In this document: positions 24,866 through 33,542 of the stretch, in pieces
How positions within the stretch are numbered: the stretch's first letter is position 1
How the letters are laid out: each line of letters starts with the position of its first letter
Assembly (NCBI GenBank): GCA_902806335.1
Contig: CADCWG010000071.1
Location: 1 to 37,761 of the forward strand
Direction: 5' to 3'
DNA: 37,761 nt
From: an uncultured Thermomicrobiales bacterium
GTDB taxonomy: Bacteria > Chloroflexota > Chloroflexia > Thermomicrobiales > UBA6265
Position numbers and translations under genes: made by a program
Notes under the pieces: model-generated
Database searches by the model: none
The model's input: only the letters and a program-made list of their open reading frames with translations
What the model was told of the DNA's origin: nothing

Positions 24866-25156
24866 ATGCCGCACCCGGGCGGGGTGGTCGTCGCGGTGGT
24901 GGCGACGCCCCGCGCTGGCGCGACCTCCCTGGTCGACGTCAACGACGGCGCGCTCCGCGTCCGGCTCGCCGCCCCGCCCGTCGATGGCGCCGCCAACGCG
25001 GCCCTCGCGAGGTGCCTCGCGGACGTCTTCGGGGTGGCCCGGAGCCGGGTCGAAGTGCTGTCGGGTCAGCGTGGCCGGCGAAAGCGGGTGCTCGTCCGAG
25101 AGGTGTCCGCCTCGGAGGCAACCGCCTCGCTCGCACGCGCCCTGACTCGCGCGTAA
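24866..25156 (+). CDS. DUF167/YggU family protein
   Basis: 96 residues, family-typical size. The signature is present: VVVAVVATPRAGATSLVDV, then LRVRLAAPPVDGAANAALARCLADVFGV and SGQRGRRKRVLV. The family is a small alpha/beta fold of unknown function found across bacteria and eukaryotes. The ATG at 24866 is the first reasonable start after the DUF512 stop; no strong ribosome binding site is seen. Likely cotranscribed with the DUF512 gene. It converges on the GT2 gene. Confidence 0.85.
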   Translation: MPHPGGVVVAVVATPRAGATSLVDVNDGALRVRLAAPPVDGAANAALARCLADVFGVARSRVEVLSGQRGRRKRVLVREVSASEATASLARALTRA

Positions 25157-25265
25157 CCGGGGGCCGGCCGGTCCAGCCGCGTCCACCGGGACACGCCTCG
25201 TCCGGCCGAGATGCACCGCATCCCGATGCCCGAGGGAGGGGAGCAGCCGGCGCAGCGGGAAGCGC

Positions 25266-25287
25266 CGAGCTAGCCGCGGGTAGCTCG
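25266..25287. terminator. Small hairpin at the 3' end of the GT2 gene
   Basis: CGAGCTA (25266-25272) pairs with TAGCTCG (25281-25287). It overlaps the GT2 stop codon, in the 113-base convergent spacer with the DUF167 gene. No U tract. Confidence 0.3.
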
Positions 25288-26196
25288 CCCCCGCGTACGC
25301 CGGGCGACACTCCCGGCGGCGCGGATCCCGAAGCCGGAGACACCGGCCACGGCGTCTCCGGCGACGGCGGTGGGTCGGCGCCGGAACTCGCCGGCGGGTG
25401 GGCGATAGCTGTGCATCCGCCAGAACAGGAAGACTGTCTCCCGCATCGCGCGGACGATCACCTTCCAGTTGCCCCCGGTCGCCACGCCGGCGACTCGCGG
25501 GTAGTGGTTCACGCCGACCTGCTGGAGGGTGGCGCCTTGGCGTCGGAGCTTGGCCTGCATCTCGGTGTTGATCAACGCACCCGGCGCCGTGAGCTCGATC
25601 GAGCGCAGCATCGGCCCGTTCAAGACCTTGAAGGCGCAGTCGATATCGCGGAGGTGGATCCCGAAGAGGACCCGGACCACCACGTTGAAGACCTCCGCGT
25701 TCAGCTTGCGGACGAACGGATCGTTCCGCTCCCGGCGAAAGCCGGCCACGATGTCGAAGTCGGCGACGAACGGGCTGAGCAGCGCCAGGTCGGCGATGTC
25801 GAACTGGCGATCGGCGTCCATGAACATCACGGAGTCGCCGGTCGACGCGGCGAAGCCGCTCGTCAGGGCCGCCCCGTAGCCCCGGTTCGTCGGGTGGTGG
25901 ACCACCTTGACGGACGGGTACTGGCGGGCGAGCTCATCGACGATCTCGCCCGTCCGGTCGCGGCTCCCGTCGTTGACCACGATGATCTCGAACTCGTCGG
26001 CGAAGCGGGGCAGCGCCGTCAGCGCCTCGGCGACGACGATCCCGATGTTGGCCTCCTCGTTATGGGCCGGAAGGACCACCGAGAGGCTGCCCGGAAAGCG
26101 GACCGGGGGCCGGGAGAGGAGTCCACCGGTCCGCGTGACCCCCGCCGGTGACGGGTCGGCGTTCCCCGAGCCGTCCACCCTTGACGCCTCACTCAC
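25270..26196 (-). CDS. Family 2 glycosyltransferase, polyprenyl-phosphate sugar synthase type
   Basis: 308 residues. The GT-A catalytic domain contains SVVLPAHNEEANIGIVV (about 39-55), IIVVNDGSRDRTGE and the metal-binding DAD (127-129) in MFMDADRQFD, followed by RDIDCAFKVLNG. This pattern is that of dolichol/undecaprenyl-phosphate mannose or glucose synthases, which load a sugar onto a polyprenyl carrier at the cytoplasmic face of the membrane. There is no clear C-terminal membrane pair; the tail is basic and could be membrane-associated. The GTG at 26196 overlaps the stop of the VanW gene by eight bases, so the two are translationally coupled. Confidence 0.88.
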   Translation of the reverse strand: MSEASRVDGSGNADPSPAGVTRTGGLLSRPPVRFPGSLSVVLPAHNEEANIGIVVAEALTALPRFADEFEIIVVNDGSRDRTGEIVDELARQYPSVKVVHHPTNRGYGAALTSGFAASTGDSVMFMDADRQFDIADLALLSPFVADFDIVAGFRRERNDPFVRKLNAEVFNVVVRVLFGIHLRDIDCAFKVLNGPMLRSIELTAPGALINTEMQAKLRRQGATLQQVGVNHYPRVAGVATGGNWKVIVRAMRETVFLFWRMHSYRPPAGEFRRRPTAVAGDAVAGVSGFGIRAAGSVARRTRGRATRG

Positions 26197-28156
26197 TCTG
26201 GGCGCCCGACTGTCCCTCCATGTCGGGGCTCACGTAGTAGACGTTCCCGTGGGCCGGGAAGTGGGTGTAGAACTTCCGGGTGTAGAGTTCCTCGCCGTTC
26301 CGATCGTAGACCTCGCGGGTGAACCAGACCTCAAGACCGGGCGTCGGCGCCTCGGTGTGCTGGACGGTGCCCGGCTCCAGGTTCGGGTTGACGATCTCCA
26401 GGTCCGCCGCCGGCGGGATCGGCGCGCCCTGGCCGGTCTCGGAGAACTTGACCTCGTAGCCGAGGTCGGCGCCGTAGATCTTCACGATGGCGTAGGCGCC
26501 GTCGGCCCACGACTCGATCAGCATCCAGGAGTCGGACGGGTTCTCGAACCGGAAGTCGCTCCAGGTCGACGGGTCGTCGCCCCACTGGAGGATGGACGCG
26601 TCGTAGCCGGGGCCCCAGCCGTCGCGCTCGTAGTTCTCCAGCCGCGAGGTGTGGGGCGTCCACTCCGTGATCGGCAGGCCGCCCTGCAGCGCCGCGCGGA
26701 AGATGGTCGTTGAGATCTGGCAGATGCCTCCGCCGATGTCCCGGCCGACCCGCTCGCCGACGAGGACCGCCGCCTCGACGTAGCCCTTGTCCTCGGTGAT
26801 CGCGCCGATCGCCCCGTTGAAGCTGAACTCGCCGTGCGGGGGGACCAGCGTGCCGTTCAGCAGCGTCGCGCCGACATCGATGTTCGTCGCCCGCTGGGGG
26901 CTCGAGCCGATGTAGTTGGAGTCGCCGCGCGCGATCTCCGTGGTGATCCCGAGCGCCCCAAGGTTGTCGCTATCGACCTGGGGATTGATCTCGTTGACCG
27001 GGATCTTCACCGTTCGGTGGTCGCCGAGAACGCTCTCGGCGACGGCGGCGGCGAACGCCTTCGGCTTGAGCTCGTACCCGACGCTACTGTCGGTCAGCGC
27101 CACCACCCCGCCCGTGCCGTCCCACGCCACCGTGGCGTCAACGGGGTCCTCGTAGACCTGCCCGGCGTACCGCTCGGAGAGCCAGGCCGCGAGCTTCTCC
27201 TGGTCGAGCCCGACGGTGACGGCGTCGGCCCCCGTCTTCTCGGGCACGACGCCCTGAACGATGAACGGCGCCAGCTCGGCCGGCTCCAGATCCCAGGACT
27301 GGTCCCCGAACGAGACCTTGACCGGCTTTGCCAGGGCGGCGGTCGCCACCGACCGCGCGGGCGCGAGGTCGCCGGTACGAACCGCCGGCACGATGAAGGT
27401 GACCGGGAGTTCCTCGGCGATCGGGACGAGCGAGCCAAGGGCGGCGAGCACCCGCGCCCGCGCCGCTGCCCGGTCGACGACGACCCCTTCCTCCTCGGGC
27501 ACGATCGAGACGTCGGTCCCCTTGACCTGCAGGTAGGCGTCGTGGGGGCGGATCCCGAGCTGCGCGTCGACGCTCGTGAACCAGGCGTCGAGGGTCGCAT
27601 CATCGAGGCGGATCGGCAGCGGCAGCGTCTGGTCCTCGCGGAGGAGGTTCCCGGTCGCCCGCAGGCGCGTTCGCGGGTCGTCCTCCCGCCCCAGCGCGTA
27701 GGCGCCGTCGAGGGCGGCATCGACATCGACCGTGGCGCCGAGTTCGGCCAGGGTCGGCGTGAACACCTGACCACCGTAGGTGAAGGCGATCGTGCCTTCT
27801 TCGAGCGTCGTGGCTCGCGCGTCGAGGGCGGCGCGGGCTTCGCCCTGGTCGAGCCCGCCGAGCGAGACATCCGCGACCTGGACCGCCGGGTAGATCCGAT
27901 CACCGTAGACGGCCCGGAAGCCGAGCAGGCCAACAACCATGGTCAGGAGCAGCGCCGCCGAGACGCCCGCCGCCCGGGGGCCGAGCGCCGCCAGCCGGCG
28001 CAGCAGAGCGCGTGGATCGGCGGCCGCCCGGTCGTGCCCCGTCGGGCGGCCGTTCGCGTCGAGCTGGGGTGAGGCCGGGACGGCGAGCGGGCGGAGCCGG
28101 GGCCGCGCCCAGGCCGGAACGGTCGGCAGCGACGAAGCCATGGTTCGCGGTCGCAA
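26189..28156 (-). CDS. VanW family protein with peptidoglycan-binding-like repeats
   Basis: 655 residues. A cytoplasmic basic/Pro-rich head (about 1-60) and one membrane segment (62-82) are followed by two related extracellular domains of the PG_binding_4 type (about 95-385; the first holds QVADVSLGGLDQGEARAALDA). The VanW domain (about 405-530) contains NYIGSSPQRATNIDVGATLL, VPPHGEFSFNGAIG and GGGICQISTTIFRAAL. VanW was first noted beside vancomycin-resistance genes, but the family is widespread and its biochemical role unproven; here it is most likely a cell-envelope protein. The start is either TTG 28156, which has GGAGAAGGGG upstream, or ATG 28141, which does not. It lies 114 bases after the FhaB-like gene and overlaps the GT2 gene. 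Confidence 0.88.
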   Translation of the reverse strand: MRPRTMASSLPTVPAWARPRLRPLAVPASPQLDANGRPTGHDRAAADPRALLRRLAALGPRAAGVSAALLLTMVVGLLGFRAVYGDRIYPAVQVADVSLGGLDQGEARAALDARATTLEEGTIAFTYGGQVFTPTLAELGATVDVDAALDGAYALGREDDPRTRLRATGNLLREDQTLPLPIRLDDATLDAWFTSVDAQLGIRPHDAYLQVKGTDVSIVPEEEGVVVDRAAARARVLAALGSLVPIAEELPVTFIVPAVRTGDLAPARSVATAALAKPVKVSFGDQSWDLEPAELAPFIVQGVVPEKTGADAVTVGLDQEKLAAWLSERYAGQVYEDPVDATVAWDGTGGVVALTDSSVGYELKPKAFAAAVAESVLGDHRTVKIPVNEINPQVDSDNLGALGITTEIARGDSNYIGSSPQRATNIDVGATLLNGTLVPPHGEFSFNGAIGAITEDKGYVEAAVLVGERVGRDIGGGICQISTTIFRAALQGGLPITEWTPHTSRLENYERDGWGPGYDASILQWGDDPSTWSDFRFENPSDSWMLIESWADGAYAIVKIYGADLGYEVKFSETGQGAPIPPAADLEIVNPNLEPGTVQHTEAPTPGLEVWFTREVYDRNGEELYTRKFYTHFPAHGNVYYVSPDMEGQSGAQSE

Positions 28157-28270
28157 GGGGCCCTTCTCCGTCTCGTGATCGTTGGCGGCGCGGCCGCAAA
28201 ACCGGGGCGAGGGCCGCGGTCAAGGCCCCCCATCGAATCCAAGAGCCGACCCCGGCGCGGAGGGGGGCGG

Positions 28271-28750
28271 TCAGGTGGAGAGCTGGAGCTTGACGCGCCC
28301 GAATTGTACGACGTCTCCGGCCTGGACGCCGGTGGGCACGCGGACCGGCTGACCGTTGACGAACGTGCCGTTCGTACTCCCGAGATCGCGCACCCACCAG
28401 GTGCCCCGCTCGTGGATCAGCTCGGCGTGCTCGGCCGAGACGAACGGCTCGTCGATCTCGACGGTGCATTCTGGCCGGCGGCCCACCAGCGACGTGGGGT
28501 GCAGCACGAAGACCGTTCCCTGCCCGAGTCCCGACTCACCGCCGTCCAGCATCGTCAGCCGCCCGACGACCGACCGGGCCGGCTCCTGGGGCGCGGTGCC
28601 GAGCGTTCCGATGGCGATCAGCTCGCGCAGCTGGACCCGCACGATCTGGTAGAGGAAGAAGTAGAGGAGGAACGCGAAGAGCACCCGCAGCAGCAGCAGG
28701 AACCAATCGGCGGGCAGGCCGCTCCAGTTCGGCAACTCCAGGTCTGGCAT
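28271..28750 (-). CDS. Membrane-anchored FHA domain protein (FhaB-like)
   Basis: 159 residues. One membrane segment (about 15-36, WFLLLLRVLFAFLLYFFLY) is followed by a cytoplasmic C-terminal FHA domain. The phosphothreonine-binding pattern is intact: SLVGRRPECTVEI, VSAEHAELIH and DLGSTNGTFVNGQ. The layout equals actinobacterial FhaB/FipA, a phospho-dependent scaffold in cell division and wall synthesis. It starts 11 bases after the FhaA-like gene, so the pair is an operon. No kinase is adjacent; a PP2C phosphatase is encoded 6 kb away. Confidence 0.88.
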   Translation of the reverse strand: MPDLELPNWSGLPADWFLLLLRVLFAFLLYFFLYQIVRVQLRELIAIGTLGTAPQEPARSVVGRLTMLDGGESGLGQGTVFVLHPTSLVGRRPECTVEIDEPFVSAEHAELIHERGTWWVRDLGSTNGTFVNGQPVRVPTGVQAGDVVQFGRVKLQLST

Positions 28751-28761
28751 CGCCGGCGCCG

Positions 28762-29514
28762 CTACCGACCGTTCGGTTCGAACGGCAGCATCTGGGCCTT
28801 CAGCGTTCCGAAGGCGACCTCGTCGCCGACGCCGACCGGGTGGGAGCGGATCGCTTTGCCGTTCACCCGGGTGCCGTTGGTGCTGCCGAGGTCGACCAGC
28901 CGCAGCTGGGCATCGAGGTACTCGAACCGGGCGTGGTGGCGGGAGACCTCGCCCGAGTCGAGGACGACGTCGTTGTCCAACGACCGACCGACCGTGGTCA
29001 CGGGCTTCCGGATAATGACCTCTTCGCCCTTCTGGGGGCCGCCGACGAAGCGGATCCGGACCGGCGGCACCCCCGTCGTCTCCCGGATGACCCGGTAGAC
29101 CTCCGTCCGCTGGATGGCTTCCTGCTCCGGCTCGCCGAAGTCGGGGCGGTCGGCGATCGCGGCGGCGACCCGGATCGACCGCCGCGGCACCCGATCGTCG
29201 GCGGCGATCTGCACCCGGGTCCGGTCGACCAGCGTGAACCCGCGCTCCGCCGCGACCTCGGCCAGCCACGCCTCCATCTGCCTGGAGAGGGCGGTGACGT
29301 AGTCGACGAAGAGGACCATGTCCTGCGGGTGCATGGTGACCCGATAGTCGTTGGGGACGAGGGTGGCGTCAACGGAGACGACCTGGTGTCCCAGCATGGC
29401 CCGTTCGAGCTTGCGCCCGATCTCGGCCGGCTGCACCGGGCTGCGGAAAAGCCGCCCGATGGACCCTTCCATCAGGCGCTCAAAGGACTGCTCGAAGCGA
29501 TCGAGGATGTTCAC
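28762..29514 (-). CDS. DUF3662/FHA domain protein (FhaA-like)
   Basis: 250 residues. The N-terminal DUF3662 domain (about 1-115) begins VNILDRFEQSFERLMEGSIGR and includes VQPAEIGRKLERAM and NDYRVTMHPQD. The C-terminal FHA domain contains TTVGRSLDNDVVL, VSRHHARFEY and DLGSTNGTRVNGK, with the Arg and Ser/His residues needed to bind phosphothreonine. In Mycobacterium, FhaA binds the phosphorylated pseudokinase domain of MviN and restrains peptidoglycan synthesis; a similar wall-control role is inferred. The GTG at 29514 matches the family start (NILDRFE). A perfect TATAAT promoter lies about 140 bases upstream. Confidence 0.9.
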   Translation of the reverse strand: MNILDRFEQSFERLMEGSIGRLFRSPVQPAEIGRKLERAMLGHQVVSVDATLVPNDYRVTMHPQDMVLFVDYVTALSRQMEAWLAEVAAERGFTLVDRTRVQIAADDRVPRRSIRVAAAIADRPDFGEPEQEAIQRTEVYRVIRETTGVPPVRIRFVGGPQKGEEVIIRKPVTTVGRSLDNDVVLDSGEVSRHHARFEYLDAQLRLVDLGSTNGTRVNGKAIRSHPVGVGDEVAFGTLKAQMLPFEPNGR

Positions 29515-29655
29515 GCGTGGGCCCCGAGCCGAGCGAGCACGCGGGCCCGCCGCCCTTGTGGCGACGGCGGGACCCGGCTCGTGGAACGCCGTCCCCCGGC
29601 CGCGCCCGACTCCTCCGAGCCGGGTCGACGGGCCGCGGCGACCGACCCTCTGGGC

Positions 29656-29685
29656 ATTATATGGACCGCCTGAACGGCCGGTCAA
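29656..29685 (-). promoter_or_regulatory. Promoter of the fhaA-like/fhaB-like operon
   Basis: Minus strand: -35 TTGACC (29685-29680, 5/6), an 18-base spacer, -10 TATAAT (29661-29656, perfect). The -10 overlaps the stop codon of the upstream membrane-protein gene (29657-29659), so the promoter sits in that gene's 3' end. The leader is about 135 bases. Confidence 0.75.
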
Positions 29686-30652
29686 CGCGCCCGACCGACC
29701 CGGGCCCGTCCGCACGGGATGGCGAATCGGAGGTTGCGGTGGCACCCCGGGCCGTTACGCCGACGGCATCGAAGGGCTCGTCGAAGCCGAGCCAGTCGGC
29801 CGGTCGGCGCGCCACCGCGCGATACAGGGCGTGGTACAGGGCGTAGACCTCGAGGGCGAACGGGAGATAGCCGCCGTAGCCGAGCAACGGCATCTCGAAG
29901 ACCTTCAGGCCGCCGGCATAGGGCACGTCGTAGACCCACTTCGGGTTCGCGCCGATGTTCCACATCTCCCAGAAGAAGCCGCAGGTGATCCCCGCCAGGA
30001 ACAGGACCCAGACGGTGTCCCACCGCCCGCGCGCCACCTGGGCGGAGAGGCTGCCGGCGCCGGCGAGGTTGTTGAGCGGGTCGGTGAGGAAGAACAACCC
30101 CAGCCAGACCAGCGGGAACGCCTGCCGGGGAAAGAGCAGGGTGAGCACCAGCATCGCCGCCCCGGCCGCCGCGACTCCCAGCAAGCCTCGCCGGCCGAGC
30201 GGTAGCGCGAGCCACCGCCGCTCGCGGCTGAGGGCCGGCAGGGAGCGATAGAGCGAGGCGGTCTCGAACATCGCCGGGATCACGGTCGAGAACGCGAGCG
30301 ACGCCAGCGCCACGTACTCGACTCGACTCTGCTCGTAGGAGAAGACGTAGCGCCAGTTCCCGAGCCGGACGTTGAAGGCCTCGAAGAGCCACCAGAGCGG
30401 CGCCGAGGCGACGAAGAGCCAGGCGAAGCGGCCCGGGGAGCGCGTCAGCAGGGACGTGCCGGTCCGGCGGAACACCAGCCCGTCGACGACGAGGATGTAG
30501 CCGACCCAGAGCGGCGTGAACATGTAGCGATGGACGGGGTCGAGGTTCGACCAGGCCAGCGGCCAGGCTACCGCGACCAGGGCGAGTCCCGCCAGCAACT
30601 GCGGTGGGAAGCGGCGCGGCGCCGAGACTGCGCCGACGGCTGTCGTCGTCAT
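29657..30652 (-). CDS. Polytopic membrane protein, function unknown
   Basis: 331 residues with roughly nine membrane segments. Strikingly aromatic stretches recur at membrane borders: LDPVHRYMFTPLWVGYILVV, WWLFEAFNVRLGNWRYVF and GFFWEMWNIGANPKWVYDVP. Acidic residues (WLFEAFN, FFWEMWN) sit within or next to predicted helices, suggesting two related halves with a functional site. I do not recognise a named family with confidence; some carotenoid-cyclase-like membrane proteins have a comparable look, but this is only a guess. The tail is polar. The ATG at 30652 has GGAG six bases upstream. Its 3' end contains the promoter of the next operon. Confidence 0.75.
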   Translation of the reverse strand: MTTTAVGAVSAPRRFPPQLLAGLALVAVAWPLAWSNLDPVHRYMFTPLWVGYILVVDGLVFRRTGTSLLTRSPGRFAWLFVASAPLWWLFEAFNVRLGNWRYVFSYEQSRVEYVALASLAFSTVIPAMFETASLYRSLPALSRERRWLALPLGRRGLLGVAAAGAAMLVLTLLFPRQAFPLVWLGLFFLTDPLNNLAGAGSLSAQVARGRWDTVWVLFLAGITCGFFWEMWNIGANPKWVYDVPYAGGLKVFEMPLLGYGGYLPFALEVYALYHALYRAVARRPADWLGFDEPFDAVGVTARGATATSDSPSRADGPGSVGRVDRPFRRSI

Positions 30653-30785
30653 CGGTTCTCCAGGAGCAGCAGATCGACCCGGCCGGCGGGCAGCTTGCCG
30701 ACGCCCCGGAGAGGCCGTCGCAACGGCGTGTCCTCCGCCCTCCCGCGTCCGGGCACACGATTGTCCGGGGAGCATCGCGGGCCGC

Positions 30786-30794
30786 TGGTATGAT
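30786..30794 (+). promoter_or_regulatory. Extended -10 element before rpe
   Basis: TGGTATGAT, with a predicted start near 30801. A TTGTCC upstream is 22 bases away from the -10, too far for a normal -35. Confidence 0.5.
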
Positions 30795-30821
30795 CGGACG
30801 ACGCGTGCCACCGCCCAGCCC

Positions 30822-31541
30822 GTGAGGAGCTCTCCGACTTTGCCTTCTGAGCCCGCCGGTAGCGTCGCGCCGCCTCCTCGCCGGGCGGTGCGCATCGGGC
30901 CGTCGATCCTCTCGGCCGACTTCCTCCGCCTGGGCGAGCAGATCGCCGCCGCCGAGGCCGGGGGGGCTGATTTTATCCACGTCGACGTGATGGACGGCCG
31001 GTTCGTCCCCAACATCTCCATCGGGCTGCCGGTGCTCGAGGCGGTCCGCGCGGCGACCGACCTGCCCGTCGACGTCCACCTGATGATCGTGGAGCCGGAG
31101 CGGTACGTCGATCGGTTCGTGGCGGCCGGTGCCGACAGTCTGACAGTCCACGTCGAGGCGTCTCCCCACCTCCATCGGACGCTGCAGCAGATCGCGGAGG
31201 CGGGGGCGCTCCCGGGCGTCACCCTCAACCCGGCGACGCCCCTCGCGGCGATCGAGGAGGTGCTGCCGATCGTCCGCCAGGTCCTCATCATGAGCGTGAA
31301 CCCGGGGTTCGGCGGCCAGACGCTGATCCCGGCCGCCCTCGACAAGATCGCCCGCCTGCGGGCGGCCCTCGACCGGGTTAATCCGACCTGTCCGATCGAG
31401 GTCGACGGCGGCGTCAAGGCGAGCAACATTCGCCGGGTCGTGGAGGCGGGCGCCGAAGCGATCGTGGTCGGCTCGGCGGTCTACGCCCCGGGCGTGGACG
31501 CCGCCGAGGCGATGACCGCGCTGCGCCGGGCGCTGGCCTAG
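30822..31541 (+). CDS. rpe: Ribulose-phosphate 3-epimerase
   Basis: Up to 239 residues. Interconverts ribulose 5-phosphate and xylulose 5-phosphate in the pentose phosphate pathway (and Calvin cycle where present). The TIM barrel shows GPSILSADFLRLGEQI, the metal-binding HVDVMDGRFVPNISIG, VHLMIVEPERY, SVNPGFGGQTLIP and VDGGVKASN with the catalytic Asp residues present. The start is ambiguous. GTG 30822 is the longest; TTG 30840 has GAGGAG about ten bases upstream; GTG 30888 begins exactly where most family members begin (VRIGPSILSADF) but lacks a ribosome binding site. The gene converges on the MFS gene. Confidence 0.95.
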   Translation: MRSSPTLPSEPAGSVAPPPRRAVRIGPSILSADFLRLGEQIAAAEAGGADFIHVDVMDGRFVPNISIGLPVLEAVRAATDLPVDVHLMIVEPERYVDRFVAAGADSLTVHVEASPHLHRTLQQIAEAGALPGVTLNPATPLAAIEEVLPIVRQVLIMSVNPGFGGQTLIPAALDKIARLRAALDRVNPTCPIEVDGGVKASNIRRVVEAGAEAIVVGSAVYAPGVDAAEAMTALRRALA

Positions 31542-31877
31542 GGACGGATCCGACCGACATGCCGTGGACTAGCGTCGCACCGGCTGGTCCCGTCGCGGTC
31601 GGCCGAAGGAGACTTCTGCCCGACCCTTGAGGTTGTCCGACCCTCAGATGGAGCCGGAGGGATCAGGGGGCGCGGTGACGGCCGCGCGCGCTCAGGGCGG
31701 ACCTCGAGGTCGGGGGCTCGGACGCAAGGCTGTCCGGGCCGGCCGCGTGCCCGCTGGGCGAAGCGCCGGCGATCACCCGGATCCCGTCCTCGTGGGTGCC
31801 GACGCGCCGTGCGCCTCCTGGCCGAGGTCGGCGGCGGTGCGGACGGGCCGACCGGGCGTCGATCTGGCGCCGGACGG
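31542..31877. other. Convergent spacer rpe/MFS exporter, no gene seen
   Basis: 336 bases. Contains copy B of the 80-bp element (31706-31785). I see no other structure of note. Confidence 0.55.
31706..31785 (+). repeat. 80-bp interspersed element, copy B
   Basis: The left block GAGGTCGGGGGCTC (13 of 14 bases as in copy A) and right block GGCGATCACCCGGATCCC (17 of 18) are separated by nearly the same distance as in copy A. It has its own hairpin GGCTCGGAC/GTCCGGGCC, one G-U pair, with an eight-base loop. Confidence 0.6.
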
Positions 31878-33542
31878 TCAGATCTCGTCGCCGCCGTCGT
31901 CTCGCAGCAGGCGGACCGGGATCAAGGCGACGAGGGCGAGGACGGCGGCGGCGAGGAACGTCTCCCGGACGACCTGGATGCTGAGCGGGATCGCGAAGTC
32001 CTCGACGAAGCGCTGCTGACGGATGAAGAAGTCCGCGGTCGACTCGCCCGCGGCCTGGACCACCGGGTCGAGCCTCCCCGTCAGCGCCTGGAGCCGGTTG
32101 ACGCCCGCCGCGGTCAGGCCGGAGATGCCGATGGTCATCCCGAGCAGGCGGAAGACGATCGTCAGCCCGGCGGCGATCCCCCGCTCCCCGGCGGGGACCG
32201 CGTCGAGCACCGTCGCGCCGAGCGGGGCGATCACCATGCCGAACCCCGCGCCGCTCAGGATCAGCCCGGGGATCATCCAGGGGTACCGATCGTCGCCGAG
32301 GCCGAGCCAGATCGCGGCGTAGCCCACCGCGACGAGCACCAGACCCATGGCGGCGGTGCCGCGCTCGCCAAGGCGACCGGTGAGGACCCCACCCAGAAAG
32401 GAGAGGACGGCCATCAGCAGCGTGAACGGCGCCAGCATCAGGGCGCTGATCGCGCTGACCCGGTCGCTGGCCACGAGCAGCGCCACCACCAGCGGCACGT
32501 CGACCATGGCCACGATCAGCGCCGCGCCGACGAGGAAGTTGGCGGTCAGCGCCGCGCCGAACCGCCGTCGCCGGAACAGCGAGAGCGGCAGCACCGGGAC
32601 AGACGCCCGGCGCTCCCGGAGGAGGAAGCCGGCACCAGCGGCGATCGCGCCGCCGAGCAGCGGCCAGACGAACCCGGCGAGCGGGTTCTCGGTGCCGCCG
32701 AGGGCGCGCGTGCCCTGCTCGAGTGCCCCGCCGAGCTCGCCTCCCGACGAGAGCGCCAGGTTCAGGGGCACCAGCGTCGCCGCCAGCAGCAGGGTGCCGA
32801 GGACGTCGAGGCGGCGAAGCCCAGTCCGGGACGTGACCGTGACGCGGGGCAAACCGCGCGTGGTCAGCGCGATCGCGACCGCGGCGGCGAGGCCCAGCGG
32901 CACGTTGACCCAGAAGACCCAGCGCCACGGGTCGGAGGTCGACACCAGGCCGACCAGGACGGCACCCCAGATCGGGCCGAGCACCCAGCCGAGGGTGTCG
33001 ATGGCGCCGACCAGCCCGATGGCGGCGGTCCGGCGGGCGCGCGGCAGCAGGTCGCCGACCAGCGCCATGGTCACCGGGAGCAGCGCGCCGCCGCCGGCGC
33101 CCTGGACCGCCCGCCCGACGATCAGGCTTCCCAGGCCGTCGGCGTAGGCGCACCAGACGGAGCCAAGGAGGAAGACGGCCAGCGAGAGCTGAAAGGCCAC
33201 CGGCCGTCCGACCAGGTCCGAGAGCCGGCCGACGATCGGGATCGCCACCACGTAGGCGATCAGGTAGCCGTTGACTACCCAGATGTAGCGGTCGACGTCG
33301 GCGGTGTTGATGCCGAGGTCGAGGATGATCTGGGGCAGGATCGTGGCGATGACCGTCAGGTCCAGGGCGCCGATGAACACCGCCGCGAGCGCGGCGGCGA
33401 GCGCCGCCCGGGGCGCTCGCTCGATCGGCGCTGGCCCGCCCGGCGAACCGTCGCGCGCCGCGCTGGCGGCGGCGACCGGGCCGCCGACAGGGGCCGCGCC
33501 ACCCGGCTGTCCGGTGGTCGGTGCCGGCAGGGTGCGGGTCAT
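31878..33542 (-). CDS. MFS exporter, 14-helix DHA2 (EmrB/QacA/P55) type
   Basis: 554 residues with about 14 membrane helices. Drug:H+ antiporter family 2 signatures are present: LDLTVIATILPQI in helix 1, motif A GRLSDLVGRP in the first cytoplasmic loop, the VGRAVQGAGGGALLPV stretch, and motif C-like GPIWGAVLVG in helix 5. The ATG at 33542 overlaps the TGA of the upstream LprG-like gene by one base (TGATG), so the two are translationally coupled. In mycobacteria the DHA2 transporter P55 works with the lipid carrier LprG to export triacylated lipids; the same pairing suggests a lipid or glycolipid substrate here rather than a drug. The N-terminal 60 residues are a Pro/Ala-rich cytoplasmic extension. 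Confidence 0.9.
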   Translation of the reverse strand: MTRTLPAPTTGQPGGAAPVGGPVAAASAARDGSPGGPAPIERAPRAALAAALAAVFIGALDLTVIATILPQIILDLGINTADVDRYIWVVNGYLIAYVVAIPIVGRLSDLVGRPVAFQLSLAVFLLGSVWCAYADGLGSLIVGRAVQGAGGGALLPVTMALVGDLLPRARRTAAIGLVGAIDTLGWVLGPIWGAVLVGLVSTSDPWRWVFWVNVPLGLAAAVAIALTTRGLPRVTVTSRTGLRRLDVLGTLLLAATLVPLNLALSSGGELGGALEQGTRALGGTENPLAGFVWPLLGGAIAAGAGFLLRERRASVPVLPLSLFRRRRFGAALTANFLVGAALIVAMVDVPLVVALLVASDRVSAISALMLAPFTLLMAVLSFLGGVLTGRLGERGTAAMGLVLVAVGYAAIWLGLGDDRYPWMIPGLILSGAGFGMVIAPLGATVLDAVPAGERGIAAGLTIVFRLLGMTIGISGLTAAGVNRLQALTGRLDPVVQAAGESTADFFIRQQRFVEDFAIPLSIQVVRETFLAAAVLALVALIPVRLLRDDGGDEI

